Origin: Tardiphaga sp.
GTDB taxonomy: Bacteria > Pseudomonadota > Alphaproteobacteria > Rhizobiales > Xanthobacteraceae
Assembly: GCF_028290495.1 (NCBI RefSeq)
Contig: NZ_JAQGJT010000007.1
Span: 1 to 62,316, forward strand
Direction of reading: 5' to 3'
Length of the DNA stretch: 62,316 nt
Shown here: piece by piece, positions 8,602 through 17,149 of the stretch
Layout: every line of letters starts with the position of its first letter
How positions within the stretch are numbered: the stretch's first letter is position 1
Notes under the pieces: model-generated
What the model was told of the DNA's origin: nothing
The model's database searches: none
What the model saw: the letters and a program-made list of their open reading frames with translations, nothing else
Translations under genes and position numbers: made by a program

Positions 8602-9244
8602 TGTAGTCCGTCACCCGCGCCGGGACGCCCATGACGATGGCGAAGGGAGGAACATCCTTCACCACGACGGCTCCCATACCGACCACCGCATAACGTCCGA
8701 CACTGATCCCATCGCGAATGACGGCCGCAGGAGCGATGTGCGCGCCCTCCTCGATCCGGCTATAGCCGCCAACGACGCAGGCCTGGCCGAGATAGGCGAA
8801 ATCGGACACCTTCACGTCGTGCGAGACAATGGCGCCCGGCCGCAGAAAGCAATGCGAACCGACCGAGCTGTCCGGTCCAATATGCGCTGAGGCCGAGATC
8901 ACCGATCCCGCCCCTGTCGGGACATCGTCCGCCGTGATGGCTTGCGGATCGATGAGGGCGGTCCAGCGCGAAAGCGGGATGCCCAGCTCGACGATCCGCC
9001 GCGCGTTAGCCTGCATGCCGCCCGCCTTGTGCAACGGCGCGACAAAGCAAACGTCGTCGTCAAACCGCTGCCAGTCGTCAAACCGGCCAACGACGTCGCC
9101 GCCATACAGCGATGTTCCAACCGCGAGCTGATCGTTCAAATAACCGATGCATTGATGCGAAGCATGGGCGCGCGACAGCGCCTGCACTGTCCGGGCGGCC
9201 AGCGTGCCGCCGCCCTTGCCGCCGAAAATCAGAACCTTGATCAA
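8576..9244 (-). CDS. NeuD/PglD-type sugar O-acyltransferase
   Basis: 222 residues from a TTG at 9244, with GGAG eight bases upstream. The N-terminus is a Rossmann-like substrate domain (KVLIFGGKGGGTLAARTVQAL); the C-terminal half is a left-handed beta-helix of hexapeptide repeats (GPDSSVGSHCFLRPGAIVSHD, GYSRIEEGAHIAPAAVIRDG) ending in IVMGVPARV. This is the sialic acid O-acetyltransferase NeuD / PglD family, which acetylates amino- or nonulosonic sugars. A longer frame upstream is antisense to the M20 gene and was not used. Confidence 0.82.
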   Translation of the reverse strand: MIKVLIFGGKGGGTLAARTVQALSRAHASHQCIGYLNDQLAVGTSLYGGDVVGRFDDWQRFDDDVCFVAPLHKAGGMQANARRIVELGIPLSRWTALIDPQAITADDVPTGAGSVISASAHIGPDSSVGSHCFLRPGAIVSHDVKVSDFAYLGQACVVGGYSRIEEGAHIAPAAVIRDGISVGRYAVVGMGAVVVKDVPPFAIVMGVPARVTDYITPDDQPV

Positions 9245-9281
9245 CGCGAACTCCGTCGCCCGAAAGCGCAGCTCCCCATGG

Positions 9282-10448
9282 CTACGCCACCTCGGTGCGC
9301 AGGATCGCCAGCGCCAGCGTGGTGGCGCGAGGGACGATGCTGTCGAGGTCGAGCCATTCCAGGGGCGTGTGGACGTTGCCGCCGACCGGACCCAGGCCGC
9401 ACAGAGTAGGCGTGCCGACGCTGGCGGTGAAGCCGGAATCGGCGCAGCCGCCGGCGAATTCGCCATCGAGGGTCGGCAGCCCGGCGTCGCCCGCCGCGGC
9501 TCGGTAGACGGCGAACATGGCCTTCGAGGCTTCGCTCTGCACCAGCGGCAGGAATTCGCCGTTGATGTGCAGCTTCGCCGTAGTGCCCGGCACCGTCGAG
9601 GTGGCGATGATCTGCTCGATCGCGGCCAGCGTGGTGGCGCGGTCGGCGGGATCGATATAGCGCAGGTCGATCTGGCCCTCGGCGTGCGGCGCGGTGGTGT
9701 TGACCGACTGGCCGCCCTGAACCAGCCCGACATTCAGCGTAATGCCCTTTGCCATGTCGGTCAGCGCATGGATCTGCACGATCTTGTGGGCGAGCTCGCC
9801 GATCGCGCTGATCCCATCGGCAAAGTTGTTGCCGGAATGCGCAGCCTTGCCGACGATCTCGAAGCGCATGAACACGCCGCCCTTGCGGCTGGTGGTGATG
9901 TTGCCGGTCGGCCGTCCCGGCTCGGAATTGTAGACGGCGCGGGCGGCGCGGCCCTCGCGCTCGATCACCGGGCGCGACGACGGCGAGGCGATTTCCTCGT
10001 CGGCCGTGATCAGCACTTTCACCGGGCACGGCGCGCCACCGAATTTCTGCAAGGCCGCGGCAACGAACACGTTGATGACGACGCCAGCCTTCATGTCCGC
10101 GATGCCGGGGCCAAAGGCGCGGCTGCCGTCGATGCTGAACGGGCGGCGCGCAGCCTCGCCCTTGGGAAACACGGTGTCGCGATGCCCCATCAGCAGGACC
10201 GGCTTCTCGTTGCTGCCGGGCTTGGCGACCAGCGCATGCAGCGCGTCGCCATAGACATCATGCGGCTCGCGCCAGCTCTCGATGCCGTGTTCGGCAAAAT
10301 GCTGCTCGAACCGCGCCGCCACCGCATCGATGCCCTCCTTGTCGTAAGAACCGGAATCGATGTTCACGACGTCGCGCAGCAGATCGATCATCGGCTGCTT
10401 TTGCGACGCGATCCATTCGGTGACGGCGGCTTCGGTGCTGGTGGTCAT
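9282..10448 (-). CDS. M20 family metallopeptidase (carboxypeptidase G2-like)
   Basis: A 388-residue di-zinc hydrolase. Metal and catalytic residues are visible in order: MGHRDTVFP (His ligand), GPGIADMKAG (bridging Asp), TADEEIASP (catalytic Glu-Glu), the SEPGRPTG ligand segment and the C-terminal GNVHTPLEW His. A lid/dimerisation domain lies in the middle. The order fits glutamate carboxypeptidase / CPG2-like M20 enzymes that cleave C-terminal acidic or N-acyl amino acids. No signal peptide is seen, so it is cytosolic. Start ATG 10448 has AAGGAAA upstream. It is followed 37 nt later by the NeuD-like gene. Confidence 0.88.
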   Translation of the reverse strand: MTTSTEAAVTEWIASQKQPMIDLLRDVVNIDSGSYDKEGIDAVAARFEQHFAEHGIESWREPHDVYGDALHALVAKPGSNEKPVLLMGHRDTVFPKGEAARRPFSIDGSRAFGPGIADMKAGVVINVFVAAALQKFGGAPCPVKVLITADEEIASPSSRPVIEREGRAARAVYNSEPGRPTGNITTSRKGGVFMRFEIVGKAAHSGNNFADGISAIGELAHKIVQIHALTDMAKGITLNVGLVQGGQSVNTTAPHAEGQIDLRYIDPADRATTLAAIEQIIATSTVPGTTAKLHINGEFLPLVQSEASKAMFAVYRAAAGDAGLPTLDGEFAGGCADSGFTASVGTPTLCGLGPVGGNVHTPLEWLDLDSIVPRATTLALAILRTEVA

Positions 10449-10550
10449 GCGGATTTCCTTTGAAAGTAAAATTCTGATTTGCGGCAACCCCACCTCCCTC
10501 AACCCGCTTGCCGGGAGAGGTGAAGAACCCATCGTTGCCGTTCGCGTTTC

Positions 10551-12131
10551 TTAAACGGCCATCGCGGGCGCGGCCCGGGCGATGTTCTGCTGCTTCATCA
10601 TCCGCGCAATGTGTTCGCCGATCACCACCGTAGTGAGATGGGTGTTGGCGCGGCAGTCCGAGGGCATGATCGAGGCGTCCGCGACGCGAAGCCCGGCAAT
10701 GCCCTTCACGGTGCCGTCGGGATTGACCACACCATTGGCGTCGTTGAAGCCGCTCATGCGGCAGGTGCCGGCGGCATGCTGGATGTCGCCGGTATCACGG
10801 CGAAGGACGGCTTCCAGTTCGCTGGTCGGTAGCGCGGCGGCCTGCGGCAATGTCAGGTCGGTGTCGGTGAGGCGGATCCACTCGGTAATCCCGGCCAAAG
10901 CCGGCTGCGTGGTGAGCACCGCGAGGCGCTTCACTGCATCGACCATGCGCAGCATGTCGCGCGGATCGGCCAGCATGTTCTCCTCGACGGTTGGATCGAT
11001 CGAGGCGTCGGCTGACGCCAACTTCAGCGTGCCGCGCGAAAACGCGTTGAACAGGCCCGCCGCCACGGCCCCGGGCACGCCAATGCCGCGGTGATTAAAG
11101 GCGATCAGGATCATGTCGCGCTTGCCGCCATTGGCGAGGCCCGACGAATAGGTCACGCAGCAATTGGTGTGGCGGGTGTCGGGATCGGTCGGGCGAAGCT
11201 CCTCGCGCAGTTGTACGGTGGCACGGAACAACGGGTGGTCGAAGAACTGCCGGCCGACCGGCAGATCCTTCTGCACCTCGATGCCCATCGCCTTGAGTTC
11301 GTCGGCCGGACCGATACCGGAGCGCAGCAGGATCGCCGGGCTATGAATCGCGCCGGCGCACAGCACGATTTCGCGCGCCGAGATTTCCGAAGTGCCCTGC
11401 CCCTCGACATGCACGACGACGCCTGTGGCCTTGCCGTTCTCAAGGATCAGGCGATCGACCAGCACCTTGCCGCGGATCTCCAGATTGGCGCGGCCGCGCG
11501 CCGGCTCCAGATAGGCCTCGTTGGTGGTGATGCGGCGGCTGTCGCGGCTGTTGATCGGGTAGCAGGCAGCCCCTTCGCCGTCCGGCCCGTTGACGTCGTC
11601 GCACCAGCCATAGCCGGATGCCAACGCAGCGTCGCGCAGGCCGCTATCGATCGGGCCCCATTTGTCCGGCGGCGCGCGATAGATCGGCAAAGGTCCGCCC
11701 TGGCCGTGGCCGGGACGGTCGCCGAATTCAAGATCGTCCTCGATCACCGAGAACAGCGGCATCACTTCTTTGGCCGACCAGCCGGTGCAGCCCAGCGCTT
11801 CCCATTCGTCGAAAGCGTCGGCAACGCCGCGAATGGCGATCTGGCCATTCATCATCGAGGAGCCACCGAGCCCCTTGCCGCGCCAGTAGAAGCGCGCGTC
11901 CTGCCCCGCCACCCGGCGCGTCAGAAGATGCGGCCACTGCCACTTCTCCTGAAATTCGCGGTTGTGAATGATCGGAATCGGATTCGGCGTGCGGATTTCC
12001 CACGGCGCCTCATCGGCGCGCCAGTCGAGACCGGCTTCGAGCAGCAAGACGCGCTTGGCGGGCTCTTCGGAGAGACGGGCAGCCACGGCGGCGCCGGCAG
12101 AGCCGCCGCCGACAACGATTACGTCATACAT
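10551..12131 (-). CDS. GMC family FAD-dependent oxidoreductase (choline dehydrogenase-like)
   Basis: A 526-residue protein. The N-terminal FAD motif is VVGGGSAGAAVAARLSE; the first GMC signature lies in GKGLGGSSMMNGQIAIRG and the second in LCAGAIHSPAILLRSGIGP. The C-terminal active-site pair is visible as HAAGTCRMS (His) and NTHLTTVVIGEHIA (Asn). Such enzymes oxidise alcohols to aldehydes or ketones with FAD. No Tat or Sec signal is seen. It lies upstream of the M20 gene on the same strand, about 100 bp apart. The substrate cannot be assigned. Confidence 0.9.
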   Translation of the reverse strand: MYDVIVVGGGSAGAAVAARLSEEPAKRVLLLEAGLDWRADEAPWEIRTPNPIPIIHNREFQEKWQWPHLLTRRVAGQDARFYWRGKGLGGSSMMNGQIAIRGVADAFDEWEALGCTGWSAKEVMPLFSVIEDDLEFGDRPGHGQGGPLPIYRAPPDKWGPIDSGLRDAALASGYGWCDDVNGPDGEGAACYPINSRDSRRITTNEAYLEPARGRANLEIRGKVLVDRLILENGKATGVVVHVEGQGTSEISAREIVLCAGAIHSPAILLRSGIGPADELKAMGIEVQKDLPVGRQFFDHPLFRATVQLREELRPTDPDTRHTNCCVTYSSGLANGGKRDMILIAFNHRGIGVPGAVAAGLFNAFSRGTLKLASADASIDPTVEENMLADPRDMLRMVDAVKRLAVLTTQPALAGITEWIRLTDTDLTLPQAAALPTSELEAVLRRDTGDIQHAAGTCRMSGFNDANGVVNPDGTVKGIAGLRVADASIMPSDCRANTHLTTVVIGEHIARMMKQQNIARAAPAMAV

Positions 12132-12294
12132 CAGTGATCACTTCCAGGCTCGGCCAGTATGCATTTCTAAAACCAGCCGGGCGCGAAGACTCGCCGCCGG
12201 TCGATCGTTCAGAAAACATTATGCGTCACGGCGTTGCCCGACGCCAGCTTGCGCGCCGCGGCTCCGATATGCAGCACCGCGGCGCTTGACCGGA

Positions 12295-12784
12295 TTACTT
12301 CGCGGTCTTGTCGGCGTAGCTCGTGTTCATGAAGGTCCCGTCCGCAGGGATCGACGGCAGGTTGGCGAGATCAACCTGGATCTGCAACGCCGCCTTCATC
12401 ACTTCCGGCTTGATCGCGACCGAGGCCGCGAAAACGTTGTCCCGAATCAGGCGCTCGACCGAAGCCTTGACCACCGATGCCGGCAGATTCGGAAACAGCT
12501 TGATGCCGCTGGCAACGGCCGCCTCGAGGTTGCTGCGGATGTCCTTCAGCGCCAAGTCCATCGCCGTCACGAATTTCTGCGCGATCGCGGGATCGATGTC
12601 CTTGCGGGTCGAGATCGCCGAGAAGGTGTAAGGCCCCGAAAGCTGAGGGAACGCCAGCACCACCTTGAGGCCCCTGCGCTTCCGCCTGCTAGGCGCCTGG
12701 CTCATATATAACGCCGCCTGCCGCCTGCCCCGCCAGCAGCGGACCGACCTCGTTGCTCATCGGCACTTCCATCACGGTGAGGTC
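12295..12784 (-). pseudogene. 3' remnant of an ABC transporter substrate-binding protein (NMT1/TauA-like)
   Basis: The minus strand encodes the C-terminal part of a nitrate/sulfonate/taurine-type binding protein: MEVPMSNEVGPLLAGQAAGGVIYEPGA, then QAEAQG, then LKVVLAFPQLSGPYTFSAI through ASYADKTAK-like sequence to a TAA at 12295. Reading continuously requires passing a TAG after EPGA and a one-base shift inside the QAEAQG/LKV junction (near 12670). The first half of the gene is missing: homology stops near 12784, exactly where the palindromic repeat begins. It sits downstream of the amidase in the importer operon. A decayed paralogue of the intact binding protein at 16037-17014. Confidence 0.75.
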
Positions 12785-12785
12785 C

Positions 12786-12832
12786 TGCTTTCTGGATTGC
12801 CGCGTCGCTTCGCTCCTCGCAACGACGTGGAG
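12786..12832. repeat. palindromic GCAATCC-type interspersed repeat, copy 2 (partial)
   Basis: TGCTTTCTGGATTGCCGCG..., GCTCCTCGCAACGACG and the trailing AGGCCTGAGC match the right half of the element at 14287-14418. It abuts the truncated end of the binding-protein pseudogene. Confidence 0.6.
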
Positions 12833-12866
12833 AGGCCTGAGCCAGGTCATGCACGCCACAGCCGAA

Positions 12867-14276
12867 TCACCCGTGCGTCGGCCAGCCCAACGGGTGGAGC
12901 TGCTGCACGATCTTCATAGCGGAGAGGATCAGCGGCTCCTCGAAGCGCGGGCCGACGATCTGGATGCCGACCGGGAGGCCGTCCGATGTCATGCCGGCAG
13001 GCACCGCACCGCCGGGCAGGCTCATCAGGGTGATCAGGAACGAGCCAGCGATCCAGTCGGTGTAGTTGTCGAGCTTCTTGCCGTTGATCTCGGTCGGGAA
13101 GTTCATCTCGACCGGGAATTGCTTCACGGGGGATTGCGGCGTGATCAGGAGATCGTAGCTCTCGAAGAATTTCGCAAAACGCAGAAACAGTTCCTGCCGC
13201 TTCTGCTCTGAGGCTGCAAAATCCAGCGGTGTCACCTTGAGTCCGGCCTTGACGTTGCCCTTGAGGTTGACGCCGAACTCCTCAAGCTGGTCGAGATTGG
13301 CGTATTGCTGGCCGACCATCCACAGCCCGCGCCACGCCTGATACGGCTCCTTGCCGTCAGCGATATCGAACTTGATTTCTTCGACGCTGGCTCCGGCACT
13401 CGCCAGCGACATCGCGCAGGCGCGGCAGATCACGTCGATTTCGGGATCGACGCCGATGCCGGAAATGTCGGAGACGTAGGCGATACGCAGGCCCTTGAGA
13501 TCTTTCACATCCGCCACGATAGCGCGCGCGCTCTTCCACGGCGGCGCGACCGAGATCGGCGACATCCGGCTGTAGCCGACCAGCGCGTCGAGCATCAAAG
13601 CGGCATCTTCCGCGGTGCGCGCCAGCGGGCCATGCACCTGCCCGGGATCCCACGCCATCGGCATCGGCCAGTTCGGCGTCAGCCCCGGCGTCGGGCGAAT
13701 ACCGACGATGCCGTTGAAGGATGCGGGCATGCGGATCGAACAGCCGAAATCGGTGCCCTGCGCCAGCGGCACCATGCCGGTGGCGACCGCAACCGCCGAA
13801 CCACCCGACGAACCGGACGGCGAGAGCGCCGGATTCCAGGGATTGCGGGTGACGCCGAACACGTCGTTGAAAGTATTGGCGCCTGCGGCGAATTCCGGCG
13901 TGTTGGTCTTGCCGAGCACGATCGCACCATGGGCCCTGAGGCGGCGCACCGCTTCGGCATCCTCCGTCGGCACGTGGTCCTTGAAGCGCGGCGAACCGTA
14001 GGTGGTGCGAATGCCCTTGGTAGGCGTCACATCCTTGATGACGACCGGCAGGCCGTGCAGCGCGCCGAGCTTGTCGCCGTTCATCACGGCGGCTTCGGCC
14101 TGTTTCGCCTGTTCACGCGCGCTGTCCGCAACCAGCGTGACGATGGCGTTGAGCTTCGGGTTCACCCGCGCGATGGTCTCCAGATGGGCGTCGAGCACCT
14201 CGACGGGGCTGACGGCCTTGCTGGCAATCAGGGATGCGAGTTCACAGGCGGTCTTGCGGGAAAGATTGTCGGTCAT
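12867..14276 (-). CDS. amidase signature family hydrolase
   Basis: A 469-residue amidase with the complete Ser-Ser-Lys triad at family spacing: Lys81 (HGLPVVIKDVT), cis-Ser156 (SPSGSSGGS) and nucleophile Ser180 (GTDFGCSIRMPA), 24 residues apart as in malonamidase E2. Such enzymes hydrolyse linear amides or carbamoyl compounds; relatives include carboxybiuret hydrolase and allophanate hydrolase. It is encoded after a TauABC-like importer and a barbiturase/cyanurate-hydrolase-family enzyme, so it may cleave the ring-opened product, which is inference. Start ATG 14276 is where homology begins; the open frame upstream is antisense noise. A repeat element separates it from the permease gene. Confidence 0.9.
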   Translation of the reverse strand: MTDNLSRKTACELASLIASKAVSPVEVLDAHLETIARVNPKLNAIVTLVADSAREQAKQAEAAVMNGDKLGALHGLPVVIKDVTPTKGIRTTYGSPRFKDHVPTEDAEAVRRLRAHGAIVLGKTNTPEFAAGANTFNDVFGVTRNPWNPALSPSGSSGGSAVAVATGMVPLAQGTDFGCSIRMPASFNGIVGIRPTPGLTPNWPMPMAWDPGQVHGPLARTAEDAALMLDALVGYSRMSPISVAPPWKSARAIVADVKDLKGLRIAYVSDISGIGVDPEIDVICRACAMSLASAGASVEEIKFDIADGKEPYQAWRGLWMVGQQYANLDQLEEFGVNLKGNVKAGLKVTPLDFAASEQKRQELFLRFAKFFESYDLLITPQSPVKQFPVEMNFPTEINGKKLDNYTDWIAGSFLITLMSLPGGAVPAGMTSDGLPVGIQIVGPRFEEPLILSAMKIVQQLHPLGWPTHG

Positions 14277-14286
14277 GAAAGTCTCT

Positions 14287-14418
14287 CGTTCGTCATGGCG
14301 AGGAGCCCTTGCGACGAAGCAATCCAGCTCTTGCAGAGCTTGTGCTTTCTGGATTGCCGCGTCGCGGAGTTTATCATCGGGCAAGCGAAGCCGGACCCGT
14401 TGGCTCCTCGCAATGACG
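14287..14418. repeat. palindromic GCAATCC-type interspersed repeat, copy 3 (long)
   Basis: About 130 bp with outer arms CGTCATGGCGAGGAGC and GGCTCCTCGCAATGACGG, and inner arms GAAGCAATCCAG and CTTTCTGGATTGCCGCG. It lies between the amidase and permease genes of one operon and could fold into a large hairpin in the transcript. Confidence 0.65.
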
Positions 14419-14437
14419 GGGTTAGGTCTGAGTGCTT

Positions 14438-15199
14438 CTACTTGCCGGCCCAGTGCACGAAGCGGCGTTCGATGGTGAGGAACAGCAGGTTGAGGCCGTA
14501 GCCCAGCGCGCCGGCGGCGAAGATGGCGGCGTACATGTCGGGCATCTCGAACATCTGCTGCGCCTCGAACACGCGCTGGCCGAGGCCATCGACCGAGCCG
14601 ATGAACATCTCCGCGACCACGACGATCACCAGCGCCAGCGACACGCCGTTGCGCAGGCCGACGAAGGTCGCCGGCATCGATTCCATCAGCATCACGTCCC
14701 ACAGCACGCGAACGCGCGAAGCGCCCATCACCTTTGCAGCAAGGATTCGCGTCTTGCGCGCGTTCATCACGCCGTAGGCGACGTTGAACAGGATCACCAG
14801 CGCGGCGCCGAAGGCCGCGACGGAAATCTTGGTACGATCGCCGACGCCGAACAGCACCAAAAACAGCGGGAACATCGCCGAAGCCGGCGTCGAGCGGAAG
14901 AAATCAATCAGGAATTCCACCGAACGATACAGCCGCTCCGACGATCCCAGCAGGATACCAAGCGGTATCGCGATGATCGCGGCAAAGAAGGTCGAGTAGA
15001 TCGTGCGCTCGACGGTCTTGAGGAAGTCGATGCCCAGCTTGCCGTGGAACATGCCGGCCCACATCGCCTTGAAGGTGGCGAGCGGCGACGGCAGCAGCAC
15101 AGGATCTACGATGCGCAGCCAGGTCGCGAACGACCAGATTGCCAGCAGCACGGCTACTCCGACCAGCGGCAACAGGAATTCGAGGCGCTTCCAGATCAT
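14438..15199 (-). CDS. ABC transporter permease (nitrate/sulfonate/taurine type)
   Basis: A 253-residue integral membrane protein with about six helices. The EAA loop characteristic of BPD permeases is visible as RILAAKVMGASRVRVLWDVMLMESMPATFVGLRNG. Proteins of this type (TauC/SsuC) pair with a TauB/SsuB ATPase and a periplasmic NMT1/TauA-like protein, here the next two genes upstream. The start ATG at 15199 follows the ATPase stop by 5 nt and has AAGGGG before it, indicating translational coupling. Confidence 0.9.
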   Translation of the reverse strand: MIWKRLEFLLPLVGVAVLLAIWSFATWLRIVDPVLLPSPLATFKAMWAGMFHGKLGIDFLKTVERTIYSTFFAAIIAIPLGILLGSSERLYRSVEFLIDFFRSTPASAMFPLFLVLFGVGDRTKISVAAFGAALVILFNVAYGVMNARKTRILAAKVMGASRVRVLWDVMLMESMPATFVGLRNGVSLALVIVVVAEMFIGSVDGLGQRVFEAQQMFEMPDMYAAIFAAGALGYGLNLLFLTIERRFVHWAGK

Positions 15200-15204
15200 C
15201 GCAT

Positions 15205-16029
15205 TCACCCCTTGCGCACTTCGCGCTGGAAGATTTCCAGGCAATGCGCCTTGGTACTGATGAAATCAGCTTCCGTCATGGTCTTGTCGGTACGCGGCCT
15301 TGGTGCGTCGTAATGCACGAATTCGACGGCGCGCGCCGGATGGCGCGACAACAGCAGGATACGGTCTGACAGATACACCGCCTCCTCCAGATCGTGCGAC
15401 ACCAGTACCGTCGTGGTCTGCGTCTCCTGAAACACCCGCTGCAACTGCTCGCGCATGAACAGCGTCATCTCGTAATCCAGCGCCGAGAACGGCTCGTCGA
15501 GGAACAGGATTTCCGGATCGACCACCAGAGCGCGCATGATCGAGACCAGTTGCTGTTGCCCGCCGGACATCTGGTAGGGATACAGCTTGAGATCGATCTT
15601 GACGTTGAGGGAGGCCACGATCTTCTCGACCTGAACGACGCGATCCTTCTTCGGGATGCCCATCACCTTCAGCGGATAGGCGATATTGTCGAAGGCGCTC
15701 AGCCACGGGAACACGGCTTCGCGATAGTTCTGGAACACGTAGCCGAACTTGATCTTGTTCAGCGGCCGGCCGTCGAACAGAATCTCGCCTGTGTCCGCCG
15801 GAAACAATCCAGCGATCATATTGATCAGCGTGCTCTTGCCGCAACCGTTCGGCCCGAACACCGACATCAGCTTGCCGCGTGGAATGTCGAAGTCAAAATT
15901 GTCGTAGATCGTGGCGTCCGAGAACTTCTTGCTGAGGCCCCGGATCGTCACGTGCGGCGCGGTCCGCGTTGCTGCGGCCCGCGCATTGTCCGACAATTCG
16001 ATCTTTGCAGCTGGCTGCAAGGCGTTCAC
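15205..16029 (-). CDS. ABC transporter ATP-binding protein (TauB/SsuB-like)
   Basis: A 274-residue ATPase with Walker A GPNGCGKST, Q-loop YVFQNYREAVFPW, signature MSGGQQQL (Q after SGG) and Walker B EILFLDEPFSALD, then the switch His in VLVSHDLEEA. Order and FPW after the Q-loop are typical of the taurine/nitrate/sulfonate family. The start is taken as GTG 16029, seven nt after the binding-protein stop with GAGG upstream; a longer frame would overlap that gene by 50 bp. Confidence 0.9.
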   Translation of the reverse strand: MNALQPAAKIELSDNARAAATRTAPHVTIRGLSKKFSDATIYDNFDFDIPRGKLMSVFGPNGCGKSTLINMIAGLFPADTGEILFDGRPLNKIKFGYVFQNYREAVFPWLSAFDNIAYPLKVMGIPKKDRVVQVEKIVASLNVKIDLKLYPYQMSGGQQQLVSIMRALVVDPEILFLDEPFSALDYEMTLFMREQLQRVFQETQTTTVLVSHDLEEAVYLSDRILLLSRHPARAVEFVHYDAPRPRTDKTMTEADFISTKAHCLEIFQREVRKG

Positions 16030-16036
16030 TGCGACC

Positions 16037-17014
16037 TCAATACTTGTAGATGTATTTGGTGACGTCGAGCTTCTCGGGGACGACACCGATCGAGGTGCCG
16101 AAATCCGACAGCTTCTGCAGATCGCCGATCTGCTTCGGCGTCATGTCCTTGGCCATCGTGTAGCCGAGCATCGACACCATATCGACGACGTTGTCGGGGG
16201 TGAAGGTGTTCTTGGCGAGGTACTTGCGGGCGTCATCGGGGTTCTTGTTGATGTAGTCGATCGCCTTGGACCAGGCCATCGCGAAGCGCTTTGCCACTTC
16301 GGGGCGCTTCTGGATGAACTCGGTGGTGATCGCGCAGCCGGCGGCATAGGCGTCGGCCTTCTCGTCGCCGAGAATGTATTTCGAGATCACGCCGGCTTCC
16401 AGCGTGCGCGCGACGCCGGCCTTGATCATCATCGAGGCATTCGGCTCCAGCGTGTAGCCGCCGTCGAACGTGCCGGCGGTCATGGCGTTGACATGCTGGC
16501 TCATGTCGAGCTGGTCGATGGTGTATTCGCCGTCCTTGACGCCGTTCTTGGCGAGAATGCCCTTGGCGGTATTGAGATTGGCCGGGCCCGGCGCGGACAT
16601 CAGCTTCATGCCCTTGAGGTCGGAGATCTTGTCGGCCTTGACGCCGTTGCGGACAACGAACTGCTCCATCTTCCACACCGGGGTCTGGCTGTTCAGCGCG
16701 ATGTACATCGCGACGCCCGGCTTCTTGATGTTGGCGTTGAGGCCTTCCAGCGTCACCAGCACGACCGAAACCTCGATCTGGCCGGTGATCATCGCTGCCA
16801 CATTGGCCGGACCGCCCATCAGCTTGGTCATTTCCGGCTCGATGTTCTGCTCCTTGAAGTAGCCCTTTTCCAGCGCCACGAAATAAGGCAGCGACGAGCT
16901 CAACGGAAACACGCCGACCGCGACCTTGTCCTGTGCGGCGGCCCGCTCCGGCGAAAAGCCGGCCAGCGCCAGCACGGTCGTAGCGGTCAACATCATCCGA
17001 TTCAGCGAATTCAT
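16037..17014 (-). CDS. ABC transporter substrate-binding protein (NMT1/TauA-like)
   Basis: A 325-residue periplasmic protein. Residues 1-28 form a Sec signal peptide (LTATTVLALAGFSPERAAAQ). The mature part shows the family pattern FPLSSSLPYFVALEKGYFKEQNIEPEMTKLMGGPANVAAMITGQIEVSVV. It should capture a small anionic or heterocyclic nitrogen compound for the following ATPase and permease. Encoded between the barbiturase-like gene and the importer genes, so the ligand is plausibly the precursor or product of that ring-opening enzyme. Start ATG 17014 was chosen for the signal peptide and the GGGAG upstream. Confidence 0.88.
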   Translation of the reverse strand: MNSLNRMMLTATTVLALAGFSPERAAAQDKVAVGVFPLSSSLPYFVALEKGYFKEQNIEPEMTKLMGGPANVAAMITGQIEVSVVLVTLEGLNANIKKPGVAMYIALNSQTPVWKMEQFVVRNGVKADKISDLKGMKLMSAPGPANLNTAKGILAKNGVKDGEYTIDQLDMSQHVNAMTAGTFDGGYTLEPNASMMIKAGVARTLEAGVISKYILGDEKADAYAAGCAITTEFIQKRPEVAKRFAMAWSKAIDYINKNPDDARKYLAKNTFTPDNVVDMVSMLGYTMAKDMTPKQIGDLQKLSDFGTSIGVVPEKLDVTKYIYKY

Positions 17015-17149
17015 GCGTCGTGCTCCCAATGATTGCAGTTGGCGAGACCCCCTCGCCGCGAATTTCACCTGCCTTACCCCCGGCAGGTGATCAATTTTAG
17101 AGCAAGACTCGTGCCGTTTAATCGCCGGCCGGCCTGCTCGGTCCTTCAC

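Noticed and set aside
9245..9733. Extension of the NeuD-like frame into a 385-residue protein
   Set aside because: The added N-terminal part is Arg/Ser-rich antisense of the M20 gene; homology and a ribosome site begin at the TTG at 9244.
10480..10535. Short GC palindrome (CCCGCTTGCCGGGAGAGG) upstream of the M20 gene as a regulatory site
   Set aside because: It looks like a fragment of a common dispersed repeat; there is no evidence tying it to regulation.
14277..14702. Upstream extension of the amidase frame
   Set aside because: It runs through the palindromic repeat and the permease gene; amidase homology starts at the ATG at 14276.
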